Source of the DNA: Alphaproteobacteria bacterium 46_93_T64
Lineage (GTDB): Bacteria; Pseudomonadota; Alphaproteobacteria; Sneathiellales; Sneathiellaceae
DNA length: 64,000 nt
Assembly: GCA_002163135.1 (NCBI GenBank)
Contig: MAAN01000041.1
Span: 155,622 to 219,621 of the forward strand
Direction: 5' to 3'
Positions 45,967 to 54,596 of this stretch are shown here, in pieces. A model generated the notes under the pieces. It saw only the letters and a list, made by a program, of their open reading frames with translations. It had not been told where the DNA came from and did not search any database. The position numbers and the translations under genes are program-made. Each line of letters opens with the position of its first letter. Position 1 is the first letter of the stretch.

Positions 45967-47196
45967 CTAAAAATAATATGAGAGCCTAAGTTGCAGATGA
46001 TCATCATCACGGGCGCTGTATAAAGGATCGGATGTTGGCTGGTTTGAAATGATTCGAAGTTCAGCCTCAAACGTTAGGTAATCGTTGAGCCTTCTGGACG
46101 CTTCGACTGTGTAATTTTGCGCTTGAGTTTCAGTGTCCCAAATTACACCAGCGAGAAAGGTCGTATCTTGTGCGTCATTTAGTGCGGCACGAAGCCCGAG
46201 AAAGAGATCGTTATCGAATATGGTGGCAGGTGCAGAACTGTCTCTACCGTCATAATGATATTCCGCAAGCAAGCCTAGATCTGCGTCACTATCAGCAATT
46301 CCGTAGAAGGTGTATTCAAGGCCGCCTGATGCCGCAATAAAATCATCTCCATGACCTTGTCTGTAAATACCTTCAAACTTCCAAAGCCATGCATCGAAAG
46401 TGGCTTGGATGTCGGCACTTGTCTGATTGATCAGATCATATTGCGGGGCAAGTACAGTGTCTCCGGCGCCGTTTATTTCTGGGATAAACCGTGCTTCACG
46501 ACTGGTTCCATAAAAATGCGCGACCCCAATATCCCAGTCTCCCTTGACTACAGAATATCGAAAGGCAAGATCAGGGTGGAACTCTTCCATATCGGATTCG
46601 TAATGAGTTCGATCGGTATCTACAACGAAAGGAGCGCGTAGACGGCCGTCGCTCCCCGGAAACGTGCGTTCCCGAAAATATGGCATAATGAAAAAATTGA
46701 TGTCGCCAACGTCGCTTTGAAGACCCAAATTGATCATGAATTGACCAAGTTTATCTTCGCCGTCGCTATCTTCTACAGCATCCGTTTGATTAATGATGTC
46801 CACAAGGTGTCGACTTTCCGTAACCCCCCAAAACACTTTATCGATCCCGATGGTTAAATCCCAAGTGTCATCGAGGTGCAGATAGTTTAGCTCGCGAATA
46901 TCCACGTGACTTCGTTCACTATCTTGTGGATCAATTCTTGCAAAAGGAATGAAATCAATACGATCATCTCCTTCATTCCAATCAAGGTTCCACTCAAGTT
47001 GAAGAACGGTGGATGGATTTAGTCGCGCATCACTTTGACCCGAGTTTGCCGCCCCTTCACTAAATAGGCGGAGATCGCCAGCAAGAAAGCCGGAGAAATC
47101 CAGATTCATATCAGCATAGGCAAGATTAACTTGAGCAGGGACTGCACTCATAACAAGTGCAACCCCTACAATCATGTGCTTTATCAAGTGTGACAT
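45967..47196 (-). CDS. Outer-membrane beta-barrel protein of an RND-associated envelope operon
   Basis: A 409-residue exported protein. Residues 1-28 form a signal peptide ending NLAYADMN. The mature chain alternates polar and aromatic residues in short strands (FSGFLAGDLRLF, FEGIYRQGHG, LGLLAEYHYDG) and ends LQLRLSYYF with a C-terminal Phe, the outer-membrane insertion signal. About 16 strands are plausible. It is the last gene of a three-gene unit with a LolA-like protein and an MMPL pump, separated by six bases. I would expect it to accept cargo delivered across the periplasm. Confidence 0.75.
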   Translation of the reverse strand: MSHLIKHMIVGVALVMSAVPAQVNLAYADMNLDFSGFLAGDLRLFSEGAANSGQSDARLNPSTVLQLEWNLDWNEGDDRIDFIPFARIDPQDSERSHVDIRELNYLHLDDTWDLTIGIDKVFWGVTESRHLVDIINQTDAVEDSDGEDKLGQFMINLGLQSDVGDINFFIMPYFRERTFPGSDGRLRAPFVVDTDRTHYESDMEEFHPDLAFRYSVVKGDWDIGVAHFYGTSREARFIPEINGAGDTVLAPQYDLINQTSADIQATFDAWLWKFEGIYRQGHGDDFIAASGGLEYTFYGIADSDADLGLLAEYHYDGRDSSAPATIFDNDLFLGLRAALNDAQDTTFLAGVIWDTETQAQNYTVEASRRLNDYLTFEAELRIISNQPTSDPLYSARDDDHLQLRLSYYF

Positions 47197-47202
47197 CGGT
47201 CT

Positions 47203-48009
47203 TTATCTAACTTTTTCAAGTTTGCGTTTGGTAAGGTCTGACGCTTTCAATCCAGTCTGGAATGCGTAATCACTGTATACCAAGCGAGTTTTTTTACCTG
47301 TCTGGTGATTGGTCATGAACATATTATGCGCCCGCCAATATTGATCCAGATATTGCTGATATTCCGCGAACTGTAGAGTTTTTAGAAGAGACCCCTTCCG
47401 ATCGTAATAATCGATTTTCTGTTGGCGATACTCCGCTGTATCATACCATACGATCATTTTCGTATAACCGGAATTTGCGTATGTTGGCGTTTGTTCAAGG
47501 ACAGCGCATTGAAGGTCGCCACAAGCCTCATCTTTCAGCCATGTATAGGAGTATTTTTCAAGTTCCTGAGCTGTCAAATCCTCGTACGAAAATTCACTTC
47601 CAACAAAAGGACCGGACTTGTTCTTGGAAGAGATCCGTTTGACGCGTTTAAGTGCGGGCAGGTAGAGCCATTGATCATCGGGCTCCAGAATATGGGCATA
47701 ACTTAGAAAAGCCGTTCCCTTAATGTCACGAGGCTTATTAAATATAGTCAGGCTCTTATCGCCTTCGGAACTATCTGGAACTTCCAGTGTTTTAATACGG
47801 AGGTCACGTGTGCTTTTCTCGCCATGTCGGTTTTCAAGGATCATTTTGAGGGTTGCACGGCTGTCTCCAAATCCTTTGTCTCTTTTATCCCACTCGGCTG
47901 CGATATCTGCGCCTTTTTGGGCGGCGGATGTGCCTGCGTTCACGGGAAAGGCGAGGGTGGTAACCGCCAATGAGGTAACTAGGAATGTCTTAAGATGCAA
48001 GTTTAACAT
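47203..48009 (-). CDS. LolA-like outer-membrane lipoprotein-sorting protein
   Basis: A 268-residue periplasmic protein. Residues 1-26 form a signal peptide (FLVTSLAVTTLAFPVNAG). The mature part has GFGDSRATLKMILENRHGEKS, then LYLPALKRVKRISSKNKSGPFVGSEFSYEDL, the diagnostic stretch of the LolA-like lipoprotein-sorting family that travels with RND/MMPL genes. It should form an open beta-cone that carries a hydrophobic ligand between membranes. The ATG at 48009 has AAGGAG nine bases upstream. It lies between the pump and the barrel gene. Confidence 0.88.
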   Translation of the reverse strand: MLNLHLKTFLVTSLAVTTLAFPVNAGTSAAQKGADIAAEWDKRDKGFGDSRATLKMILENRHGEKSTRDLRIKTLEVPDSSEGDKSLTIFNKPRDIKGTAFLSYAHILEPDDQWLYLPALKRVKRISSKNKSGPFVGSEFSYEDLTAQELEKYSYTWLKDEACGDLQCAVLEQTPTYANSGYTKMIVWYDTAEYRQQKIDYYDRKGSLLKTLQFAEYQQYLDQYWRAHNMFMTNHQTGKKTRLVYSDYAFQTGLKASDLTKRKLEKVR

Positions 48010-48022
48010 GTTTACGTACTCC

Positions 48023-50368
48023 TTATTCTGCAGCTTGCGGTGCTGCAAGATTAGTCGTTGAAAGAGATTTTTTGCGATCCAGAAGCATCAACAGCGGAGG
48101 CAACAAAAGGAAGTCGACGACAAGCGCTATAGCGATTGTAATTGCCGTCAATAATCCCAAATCGGAGTTTACCTGGAACGAAGATTGGGACAGAACGGCA
48201 AAGCCCAGAAACAATACTGAAGTGGTGACAAGTAAGGCCTTACCAACTGTTCTGAAGCTATACCTTACGGCTTCTTCCGGAGTTGCATTTCGCTCACGGC
48301 GGGCCCTTACATATTTAGAAAGGAAGTGAACCGACGCATCTACGATCAGCCCAAGCGTTGTCGCCGCGACCATGGAAGATGCCAGACCAATCTGTCCGTA
48401 AAGGACGCCCCAAAGACCAAAGGCCATTGCCGCTGGAACCAAATTGGGAATAAGGCTGATGAGACCAATTCTGAGACTCTTTAGCGCTAAGATCATCGAG
48501 CCAGAAATAACCAAAAACGCGACGAAGGTTCCAAAAAGCATAGATTGGATGTTCCGATGCGCAATATGAGCGAACATAACGGCGGCACCGCTGCCCTCTG
48601 CAACCATATGCGCAGGAGCATTATCTCGCAGCCATTGCTGAGAGCGATCCGCAAGGCCACGCATTTCACCGCTTGTTACATTATCCAATGTAACAGTCAT
48701 CCTGCTGGCTGACTTGTCCACGTTGATTTGACTATTAAGGTCAAGACCGTAAGGCAGCGAGAGTTCATAAAGGAGGAGATACTGAGCTGCGAGTTCTCGA
48801 CCTTCCGGAAGCCGGTACCAACTCTCTTCATCTGCATGCATGGATTTGCTCAGACGTTTCATCACATCTGTCAATGAATTAACATGCACGACACCGGGTT
48901 GCGCGCGAAGCCAAATAGCGAAATTTTCTAGATTTTCTAGATATTCGGGATCAGAAATTCCGCCGGAATCTTCTCCATTTACAGAAAACTCTACCTGATA
49001 AATACCGGATAGGTTTTCCCTTGCAAAATCACTATCAACACGGAATGGAATGGATGTATCAAAATACTCAACAAAACGGTCATCCAATTCGATTTTACTG
49101 ATCAAAGCTGACATGCCGATGGCAATGATACCCATACCTAGCAATAGTTTTGTACGGTTTTGAACGACAAAATCGCCAAGACGATCCATTGCTTCTATCT
49201 TGTCTGAAGCCACTTTTTTTACGCGCACTGGAATGATGGCCATGAAGGCAGGCAAGAATAAAATGGAATAGAGCCATGCCGCAGCTACGCCAACAGCCGC
49301 CATATTTCCTAGATCGTTAAACGGCGGAGCATCAGAAAAGTTGAGGCTCATAAAGCCGATAATAGTTGTGAAACTGGTCAGGAAAACAGGCTGCATGTTA
49401 ATGCGAATGCTTTCAATGATCGCTTCGTGTTTGGTCCTGCCCGCACGCATCTCATGGAACATAGAGACCAGAATGTGCACACAGTCAGCAATGGCGATTG
49501 TCAGAATAATCGTAGGCGCCATAGCCGACGGGGGTGTGAGTTTTACGCCTGTGTACCCTGCAAAACCCATTGCAGTGACCGTGGACAAAATCGTTACGAT
49601 TAACGTTCCGATGGTCCCGCTGAAGGAGCGTAAAAATCCGATTAATGCAACTACGATGATACCAAACATAATCGGAGTTAATGTTTGCATGTCGAGCATG
49701 GATGCACGTGGGAACGCATTGCTGAGAGGGGCAAGGCCTGTTATTGCAACTCTTAGGCTTGGGTTCTCTGCCTCGATTTTCGCGGCCATTTTTTCCGCGT
49801 ATTCAACAGCAGTATTTAGCGCGATCATATCGTCAGGTGGAAGTTGCAGGGTAACTTGGACCGCGGTTGTCTTGTTGTCTGGTGAAATAATTCTATTTGC
49901 CAGTGCAGGCTCGTTTTGGGCTGTCGAAATAATACGCTCGAGCTGAGTTTTCGATAACGCCAACGGACCTTCTACTAGATCGGCAACAGTTAAGTCATCT
50001 CCTTCAGCAACTGTATTTTGAAAGTTGGTGACTGAATCAACGCGGATAGAATAGGGGATTTGCCACGATTCAACTGTGAGCTTTTGCGTAACATCAAGCC
50101 ATTTAGGTGTCATTATTAAGCCGTCTTCTGGCTTAAGCACAAATACAATGTTGTCTGTTTTTGTATAAATATCCTGAAGGCTGTCATAGGCCGTCAGTTG
50201 TGGGTTCGCTTCACTGAAGAAGACGCGGTAATCACTTGTAAATCTTAAATGCTGCGCACCTGTCCCAACACCAACGGCACCGATTACTGCAGCAATGACT
50301 AAAAGCCAGCGCCAACGAATAACCCATCGCGCATAGCGCTCAGATATCGTTCCAAAAAAATCCGACAT
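48023..50368 (-). CDS. RND/MMPL family transporter
   Basis: A 781-residue inner-membrane protein with about 12 hydrophobic segments and two large periplasmic loops. TM1 (WLLVIAAVIGAVGVGTG) is near residue 20. The first MMPL membrane block (LTPIMFGIIVVALIGFLRSF) lies near 230-400, with TIAIADCVHILVSMFHEMR, and the second with LGLIVDASVHFLSKYVRARRER near 700. The ADCVH and VDASVH motifs hold the proton-relay acidic residues of the family. It probably moves a lipid or other hydrophobic molecule. It heads the three-gene operon and diverges from the TetR gene. Confidence 0.9.
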   Translation of the reverse strand: MSDFFGTISERYARWVIRWRWLLVIAAVIGAVGVGTGAQHLRFTSDYRVFFSEANPQLTAYDSLQDIYTKTDNIVFVLKPEDGLIMTPKWLDVTQKLTVESWQIPYSIRVDSVTNFQNTVAEGDDLTVADLVEGPLALSKTQLERIISTAQNEPALANRIISPDNKTTAVQVTLQLPPDDMIALNTAVEYAEKMAAKIEAENPSLRVAITGLAPLSNAFPRASMLDMQTLTPIMFGIIVVALIGFLRSFSGTIGTLIVTILSTVTAMGFAGYTGVKLTPPSAMAPTIILTIAIADCVHILVSMFHEMRAGRTKHEAIIESIRINMQPVFLTSFTTIIGFMSLNFSDAPPFNDLGNMAAVGVAAAWLYSILFLPAFMAIIPVRVKKVASDKIEAMDRLGDFVVQNRTKLLLGMGIIAIGMSALISKIELDDRFVEYFDTSIPFRVDSDFARENLSGIYQVEFSVNGEDSGGISDPEYLENLENFAIWLRAQPGVVHVNSLTDVMKRLSKSMHADEESWYRLPEGRELAAQYLLLYELSLPYGLDLNSQINVDKSASRMTVTLDNVTSGEMRGLADRSQQWLRDNAPAHMVAEGSGAAVMFAHIAHRNIQSMLFGTFVAFLVISGSMILALKSLRIGLISLIPNLVPAAMAFGLWGVLYGQIGLASSMVAATTLGLIVDASVHFLSKYVRARRERNATPEEAVRYSFRTVGKALLVTTSVLFLGFAVLSQSSFQVNSDLGLLTAITIAIALVVDFLLLPPLLMLLDRKKSLSTTNLAAPQAAE

Positions 50369-50493
50369 TTCAAGTTTTCCTGTCTTTAGAGTTGGCTAAT
50401 GTGAGGCGTGCCCCACCTTAGTTAGTGTCTGGACTTTCGGTTTGATCCAAAGTGGGATAGTGTGAAAATCAAGACTGCTATTGCAACATGTAC

Positions 50494-50508
50494 ACTATAC
50501 GGTGTAGT
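50494..50508. promoter_or_regulatory. TetR operator copy 1
   Basis: ACTATACGGTGTAGT is a 15-bp palindrome with one mismatched pair. It lies in the gap between the divergent RND and TetR genes. A second near-copy lies 36 bp away, centre to centre, in inverted orientation; the extended 21-bp arms of the two copies agree at about 19 positions. This is a typical operator arrangement for a TetR dimer controlling both directions. Confidence 0.8.
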
Positions 50509-50529
50509 TTTCAAAAGACCGAAAAAGAA

Positions 50530-50544
50530 ACTATACCGTTTAGT
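50530..50544. promoter_or_regulatory. TetR operator copy 2
   Basis: ACTATACCGTTTAGT matches copy 1 when read on the other strand, again with one mismatched pair. It lies 37 bases before the chosen TetR start, where it could block that promoter. The in-frame ATG at 50488 lies just before copy 1, so a start there would put both operators inside the gene, which argues for the later start. Confidence 0.8.
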
Positions 50545-50580
50545 GTACTTTGTCACAAAATGAGAAGAAAAGACGACGTT

Positions 50581-51213
50581 ATGAGTGATTTATCTGAACC
50601 ACTTCCCGCTCTAACAAGAAGCGAGAAGAAACGTGAAGCCATTTTGGAGGCTTCCACATCTGTTTTTCTAGGGCAGGGGTATGATGTCGCGAGTATGGAT
50701 GGAATCGCTTCAGCCGCAGACGTATCAAAACGGACAGTTTATAGCCACTTTAAATCCAAGGAAGACCTTTTCGCCGAAACCATGGTGCGGATGTGTGGGA
50801 CTAAACGTCAACAGATGGAAATGAAAATTGACCTCACAGAGCCGATCGAAAAGGTTTTGAATAATATGGGCGTTACTTTTCTTGATATGGTCTTTAATCC
50901 TGAATCCAGCTCAATGCTCAGAATACTGGTTGGACAAACAGATAAATTCCCTGAACTCGGCAAAACATTTCTTGAAAATGGTCCGGATGTCATAACAGAA
51001 TTGCTTGGGCATTATTTGGAAGAGCAAGTTGAGCGAAAAGTCATTCAGGTAAGCGATCCCGTAGAAGCTGCAGGAAGTTTCCTAGCCTCTTTATTCGGAG
51101 TGCACTTTGTCACTCTATTGGCAACGGGAAAGAAACCTCCAGGGCTAGCGAAACGTAAAAAAATGGTGTCTGCTGCTGTTGAACGGTTCCTTCACGGCTG
51201 CTGTGCTAATTGA
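50581..51213 (+). CDS. TetR/AcrR family regulator of the RND operon
   Basis: A 210-residue regulator. The DNA-binding domain has REAILEASTSVFLGQGYDVAS and the recognition helix VSKRTVYSHFKSKEDLF, a standard TetR signature. The C-terminal domain (residues 90-200) resembles AcrR_C-type regulators. Starts at 50560 and 50581 both lie after the operators; the latter is used. It diverges from the MMPL-LolA-barrel operon and probably represses it and itself until a hydrophobic ligand binds. Confidence 0.88.
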   Translation: MSDLSEPLPALTRSEKKREAILEASTSVFLGQGYDVASMDGIASAADVSKRTVYSHFKSKEDLFAETMVRMCGTKRQQMEMKIDLTEPIEKVLNNMGVTFLDMVFNPESSSMLRILVGQTDKFPELGKTFLENGPDVITELLGHYLEEQVERKVIQVSDPVEAAGSFLASLFGVHFVTLLATGKKPPGLAKRKKMVSAAVERFLHGCCAN

Positions 51214-51338
51214 TCAGTTTCTGCTCAGCGAAACGAAAAACACTACAATTGGAATGATCGGTCTTGATAGTTTTTCGAAGACGGTTAGACTGATCCGCAG
51301 ATAAGTTTTCCGCTCACACCTAATTAAGAGAAGACAAA

Positions 51339-52013
51339 ATGGACTTTGATACCGCAGTGTTGGAACGGCGCTCAATTCGGGGCTATAAGCCCGACCCAAT
51401 TCCCATGAACGTGATGAAAGAAATCATTGAGATTGCGACACGTGCGCCGTCTTCAATGAATACCCAGCCATGGCATTTACATGTTATCAGTGGTGAGCCT
51501 CTCGACCGTATTCGAGCTGGCAATACAGAACGAAATCTTGCAGGTGTTCCGCCCTCACGGGAGTTTCGGGTTGAAAGTAAATATGAAGGCGTCCACCGGG
51601 ATCGTCAGGTAGGGGTCGCCATTCAACTTTTCGAAGCAATGGGCATTGAACGGCATGATGCAGAACGCCGTCAGGATTGGGTGTTACGTGGTTTTCGGCA
51701 ATTTGATGCACCAGTGTCTGTGATTGTTGCATATGATAAAGAATTGGAAGGCGATATTCGTCATTTTGATTTGGGGGCTGTAACGTACGGCCTTGCGCTT
51801 GCTGCGTGGAGCCGTGGTATTGGCTCAGTTATCAACAGCCAAGGTATTATGCAATCTCCTGTCGTTCGGGAGCATGCGGGTATTCCTGATAATCATGTTA
51901 TTCAGACATCCGTTGCGATGGGCTATCCAGATGACAGTTTCCCAGCCAACGCCGTAAGGTCCAAGCGTCGTCCAGTTGAGGATGTCGCAACGTTCATCGG
52001 GTTTGGGGATTAG
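51339..52013 (+). CDS. Nitroreductase family flavoprotein
   Basis: A 224-residue FMN-dependent oxidoreductase. The N-terminal ERRSIRGYKPDPIP and the RAPSSMNTQPWHLHVI segment form the usual FMN-phosphate site, and the C-terminal VATFIGFGD closes the dimer interface. It could reduce nitro groups, quinones or enone-type compounds with NAD(P)H. It follows the TetR gene on the same strand after 125 bp, so it may belong to the same regulon. Its last 20 bases overlap the convergent FetB-like gene. Confidence 0.9.
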   Translation: MDFDTAVLERRSIRGYKPDPIPMNVMKEIIEIATRAPSSMNTQPWHLHVISGEPLDRIRAGNTERNLAGVPPSREFRVESKYEGVHRDRQVGVAIQLFEAMGIERHDAERRQDWVLRGFRQFDAPVSVIVAYDKELEGDIRHFDLGAVTYGLALAAWSRGIGSVINSQGIMQSPVVREHAGIPDNHVIQTSVAMGYPDDSFPANAVRSKRRPVEDVATFIGFGD

Positions 52014-52734
52014 TCTCTATTATCTTTTGCTTAAAATAGGGATCCCGCTTTAGAAGTATCAAAAAACAAGCGGCAGAAATTCCGTTTGAGCTGAAGATCA
52101 TGCACATTACCAATATCTGGTATCTAGCCGCGATAAAGGGAGAGACCCCTGACAGTATTTGCCCGGTCATCATGCCGGGCAGAGATACCAGCCCAACAGC
52201 AAAGAGTGAATTGATAATCGGGATCAGTGCTGTCTGAAAGGCGATCCCTCTCGCGTGTTCGTACGTTGCACCATTGTTTAGTTCCGACGTGAGGCGATCT
52301 GCCGCAAGGCTGAGACTGGTCATTGCATTTGCGAAGACCATTCCAGCCAACGGGATCATAAATTGCGGTGAAAACCATGGGTCGATTTGCAAGACAAACT
52401 GACTAATCAAGACAAGCGTTAGCCCTCCTCCCAACCCAATAGAGATGAATGCCTTTGCGTAGAGGGAAATACTGTGTTGTTTAATTGCATTAAGCGCAAT
52501 CCAGCTGGAGACAAGGATCATGAGCGTCAAGATCGCTATGACGACGGCACTGGATTCAGTTTCGAAGACATAAATCAATACATAGCCAACGGTGAGTAAC
52601 TGGATGAGCATACGGCTCATCGCGTAGACCAAATTTTTATAGTCGAGCTTCCACCGCCACATCAGTAGCGTGAGAAAAACAACAGGAATAAAAGAAAGCA
52701 ATAACTGGTGGAGAGGGATTGTCTCGACGGTCAT
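51994..52734 (-). CDS. FetB-like ABC transporter permease (UPF0014)
   Basis: A 246-residue membrane protein with about seven hydrophobic segments. The family blocks are visible: SRMLIQLLTVGYVL near residue 38, PLAGMVFANAMTSLSLAADRL near 130, and FQTALIPIINSLFAVGLVSLPGMMTGQILSGVSP near 170-200 (read in pieces). E. coli FetB works with the ATPase FetA in iron export. No FetA partner lies beside this gene, so it is an orphan unless the ATPase is elsewhere. Confidence 0.88.
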   Translation of the reverse strand: MTVETIPLHQLLLSFIPVVFLTLLMWRWKLDYKNLVYAMSRMLIQLLTVGYVLIYVFETESSAVVIAILTLMILVSSWIALNAIKQHSISLYAKAFISIGLGGGLTLVLISQFVLQIDPWFSPQFMIPLAGMVFANAMTSLSLAADRLTSELNNGATYEHARGIAFQTALIPIINSLFAVGLVSLPGMMTGQILSGVSPFIAARYQILVMCMIFSSNGISAACFLILLKRDPYFKQKIIETNPQTR

Positions 52735-53006
52735 GACTGATTATCCAGATATTGGATCAATAAAGAATGTGCGGTCGAGTATGACCCAGAAGCAGGCCTA
52801 AATGAAAGTCTAGTTGTTGTGTCTATTCTACAAACCGACATTTGAAATGGAAAATCAGGTTCCATGAATTTTACTTCCGCTTTACACGCGATTGCGGACA
52901 TGAACTCGCCGAACTTAAAAGGTCAAAAAAGTGTCAATTACCGACTATGGTTGTTTGATGAAATGACATCTCGATGACCTATGGTGCAAACGACAGGTTC
53001 GGAATT
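52732..53006. other. Intergenic stretch with a decayed coding remnant
   Basis: About 275 bp with no intact gene. On the minus strand, around 52924-52875, it encodes a short stretch PFKFGEFMSAIACKAEV that matches the remnant near 54.5 kb, after an in-frame stop. The remainder shows no recognisable promoter or repeat. Confidence 0.4.
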
Positions 53007-53204
53007 CTATTGATCGCTATGCAGCTTATTCATGATGCGACGGAGAGACCGCCCGGCAGCCCGGGCCTTGTCTTTCTCGCGGGCGATATGCCTGGCCTCG
53101 TCAACAACGCCGCGCGCGACCTTGGCCGCCTTTTCCCTCGCCTGGGGATCGGAGGCTATTTTTTGTGCCGCGTAGCGGGAGATATGGCGCAGGAGGAAAG
53201 ACAT
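53007..53204 (-). CDS. Small conserved alphaproteobacterial protein, Ala/Arg-rich
   Basis: A 65-residue basic helical protein that begins MSFLLRHISRYAAQKIASDP and continues with alternating Ala, Lys and Arg (AREKAAKVARGVVDEARHIA), giving an amphipathic helix. This resembles small hypothetical proteins I have seen in Rhodospirillales-like genomes, but I cannot assign a function. Its base composition is clearly richer in GC than its neighbours, which suggests either strong codon preference or transfer. No strong ribosome site is visible. Confidence 0.55.
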   Translation of the reverse strand: MSFLLRHISRYAAQKIASDPQAREKAAKVARGVVDEARHIAREKDKARAAGRSLRRIMNKLHSDQ

Positions 53205-53503
53205 GGAAACACATTAGCAAATCGGCTCGAGTGCCGCAAGACCGGAGGTTAGCGCGTCAGCATCACGAATGCCGGCAACGGGTTGGAAGGAGGTATTCCC
53301 CAGCCCTGCTCGGAACGTCTGTTCTTGGGGGTAACGCGAACGAGTTGGCTGCATGGTCGGAGAGTCCACTTGGTGACAGAAGCAGACTTCCTCGGCTCGA
53401 TAGTCCTATGCTCACTGCTTGTAGGGAAGAATGGATGTGGATCCATAGTCTGGAACTTACCTTAGTGTTTATGTTTCAAGTCAGTAGTTCCGTTCTGAAC
53501 TTA
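53205..53503. other. GC-rich intergenic patch without a recognisable gene
   Basis: About 300 bp with higher GC than the surroundings up to about 53400. Short open frames exist on both strands but none resembles a known family or has a good start. It may be eroded DNA belonging with the small gene at 53007. Confidence 0.3.
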
Positions 53504-54277
53504 TTATCGGTACTTGTTTATAATTTTTTGCCATTCGTTACTGGCTTTGAATTTGGATAGTGCGACATTGAATTGTTTAACAAATGGGTTCCATTTTTTT
53601 GAAAACAAAATTATTCTAAATTCAACCTCATCAAATCCAGGCTTCATAAAATAAAGCGGTGGAGAGAATTTTAGACCTTGTTTGCGGATCACCCAATTCG
53701 CCACATTCACATCTATAATCCCGTAATCAACGCGCTTGAGCGAGACCATTTTAAGCAAGCTCTCAAAACTACGTGTTTTATGCCGGATAATTGTTCCGGC
53801 TGTGAACATATTTTCGAGTGATGGATAAACATAACCAAGTCGTGTGGCGACATGCATACCTTTCAATTGGGTGCCCGCAGTAAGGTTCGCCTGTCGATCA
53901 GCTGTCATTACCAAGTTGTCTGAAACGCTGATGATTCCGTCAGTTGATACATGATCGATTGTGTCGTTTCTCCACTCCGTTGCCCCCGCAAGCGCATCTA
54001 TCTTACCGTTTTCTATATCTTGTTTGATCCGATTATTTGGTTTGATGATGACTTCGACCCGATATCCTATTTTTTTTGATACTTCCTGAAAAGTGTCAGC
54101 GATGATGCCGAGTAAGTCGCTTTTATTATTCATCAAATAAGGGGGGTATTCTTTGTGGGAAATTCCAAATCGAATTGTATTCTCAGCAGAATAGCTAGGC
54201 GTAGCATTAAAAATGCCTACAGTAACTGTAAAAATTAACAGTGCGTTGAGAAAAACTCTTGAGCTAAGGTGGTGCAT
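53504..54277 (-). CDS. Periplasmic amino-acid-type substrate-binding protein (family 3)
   Basis: A 257-residue exported binding protein. Residues 1-30 form a signal peptide (LLIFTVTVGIFNATPSYSAE). The mature chain has IRFGISHKEYPPYLMNNKSDLLGIIADTF, the SBP_bac_3 opening, then IENGKIDALAGATEWRNDTID and the hinge region near LKGMHVATRLGYVYPS. No permease or ATPase is adjacent, so it may work with a distant transporter or as a sensor. The ATG at 54277 is used because GAGAGGG lies nine bases upstream; a TTG lies 18 bases earlier. Confidence 0.82.
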   Translation of the reverse strand: MHHLSSRVFLNALLIFTVTVGIFNATPSYSAENTIRFGISHKEYPPYLMNNKSDLLGIIADTFQEVSKKIGYRVEVIIKPNNRIKQDIENGKIDALAGATEWRNDTIDHVSTDGIISVSDNLVMTADRQANLTAGTQLKGMHVATRLGYVYPSLENMFTAGTIIRHKTRSFESLLKMVSLKRVDYGIIDVNVANWVIRKQGLKFSPPLYFMKPGFDEVEFRIILFSKKWNPFVKQFNVALSKFKASNEWQKIINKYR

Positions 54278-54432
54278 CTCAACTTGCCCTCTCAAACTTC
54301 ATATTGTTCACTACCGAATACTTAAACCAAAAATGCTATTAAAGCTATATAGGGCTATTTATGGATACACTAAGTAAAATTTCTGCCACTTCCACTAAAT
54401 ACACAATAATCGGGATGTCAGTTCTTGGCTAA

Positions 54433-54552
54433 TTATTGAGCGCCGCCTTTCTCTGCGCAAGCCTCTGCCTCCGCTTTCCATGCCGCCGCGGACATAAAAT
54501 CGTCGATCTCAAAGGGTCTTATTAGTGCAGTAGCCCGAAGATAATGATACAT
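54433..54552 (-). pseudogene. 39-codon remnant or micro-ORF, related to a fragment near 52.9 kb
   Basis: This short minus-strand frame encodes IRPFEIDDFMSAAAWKAEAE and ends KGGAQ. A 50-bp part (54469-54518) matches 52875-52924 at about 37 of 50 bases without gaps, and both preserve the pattern PF...(D/E)FMSAxAxKAE. Two diverged copies of the same C-terminal coding sequence in one 2-kb area suggest decayed duplicates. It may still be an expressed small protein, but no ribosome site is visible. Confidence 0.4.
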
Positions 54553-54596
54553 AAGGACAAGGTTTCACTTTGGAATTGAAAAGAACGATACATAAA

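Noticed and set aside
49341..49946. Long plus-strand frame (201 codons) opposite the MMPL pump
   Set aside because: The pump frame has clear family motifs; the antisense frame is low complexity and shadow-like.
53249..53465. Transposase or intron remnant in the GC-rich patch
   Set aside because: Translations in both strands gave no transposase or reverse-transcriptase motif, so no mobile element is claimed.
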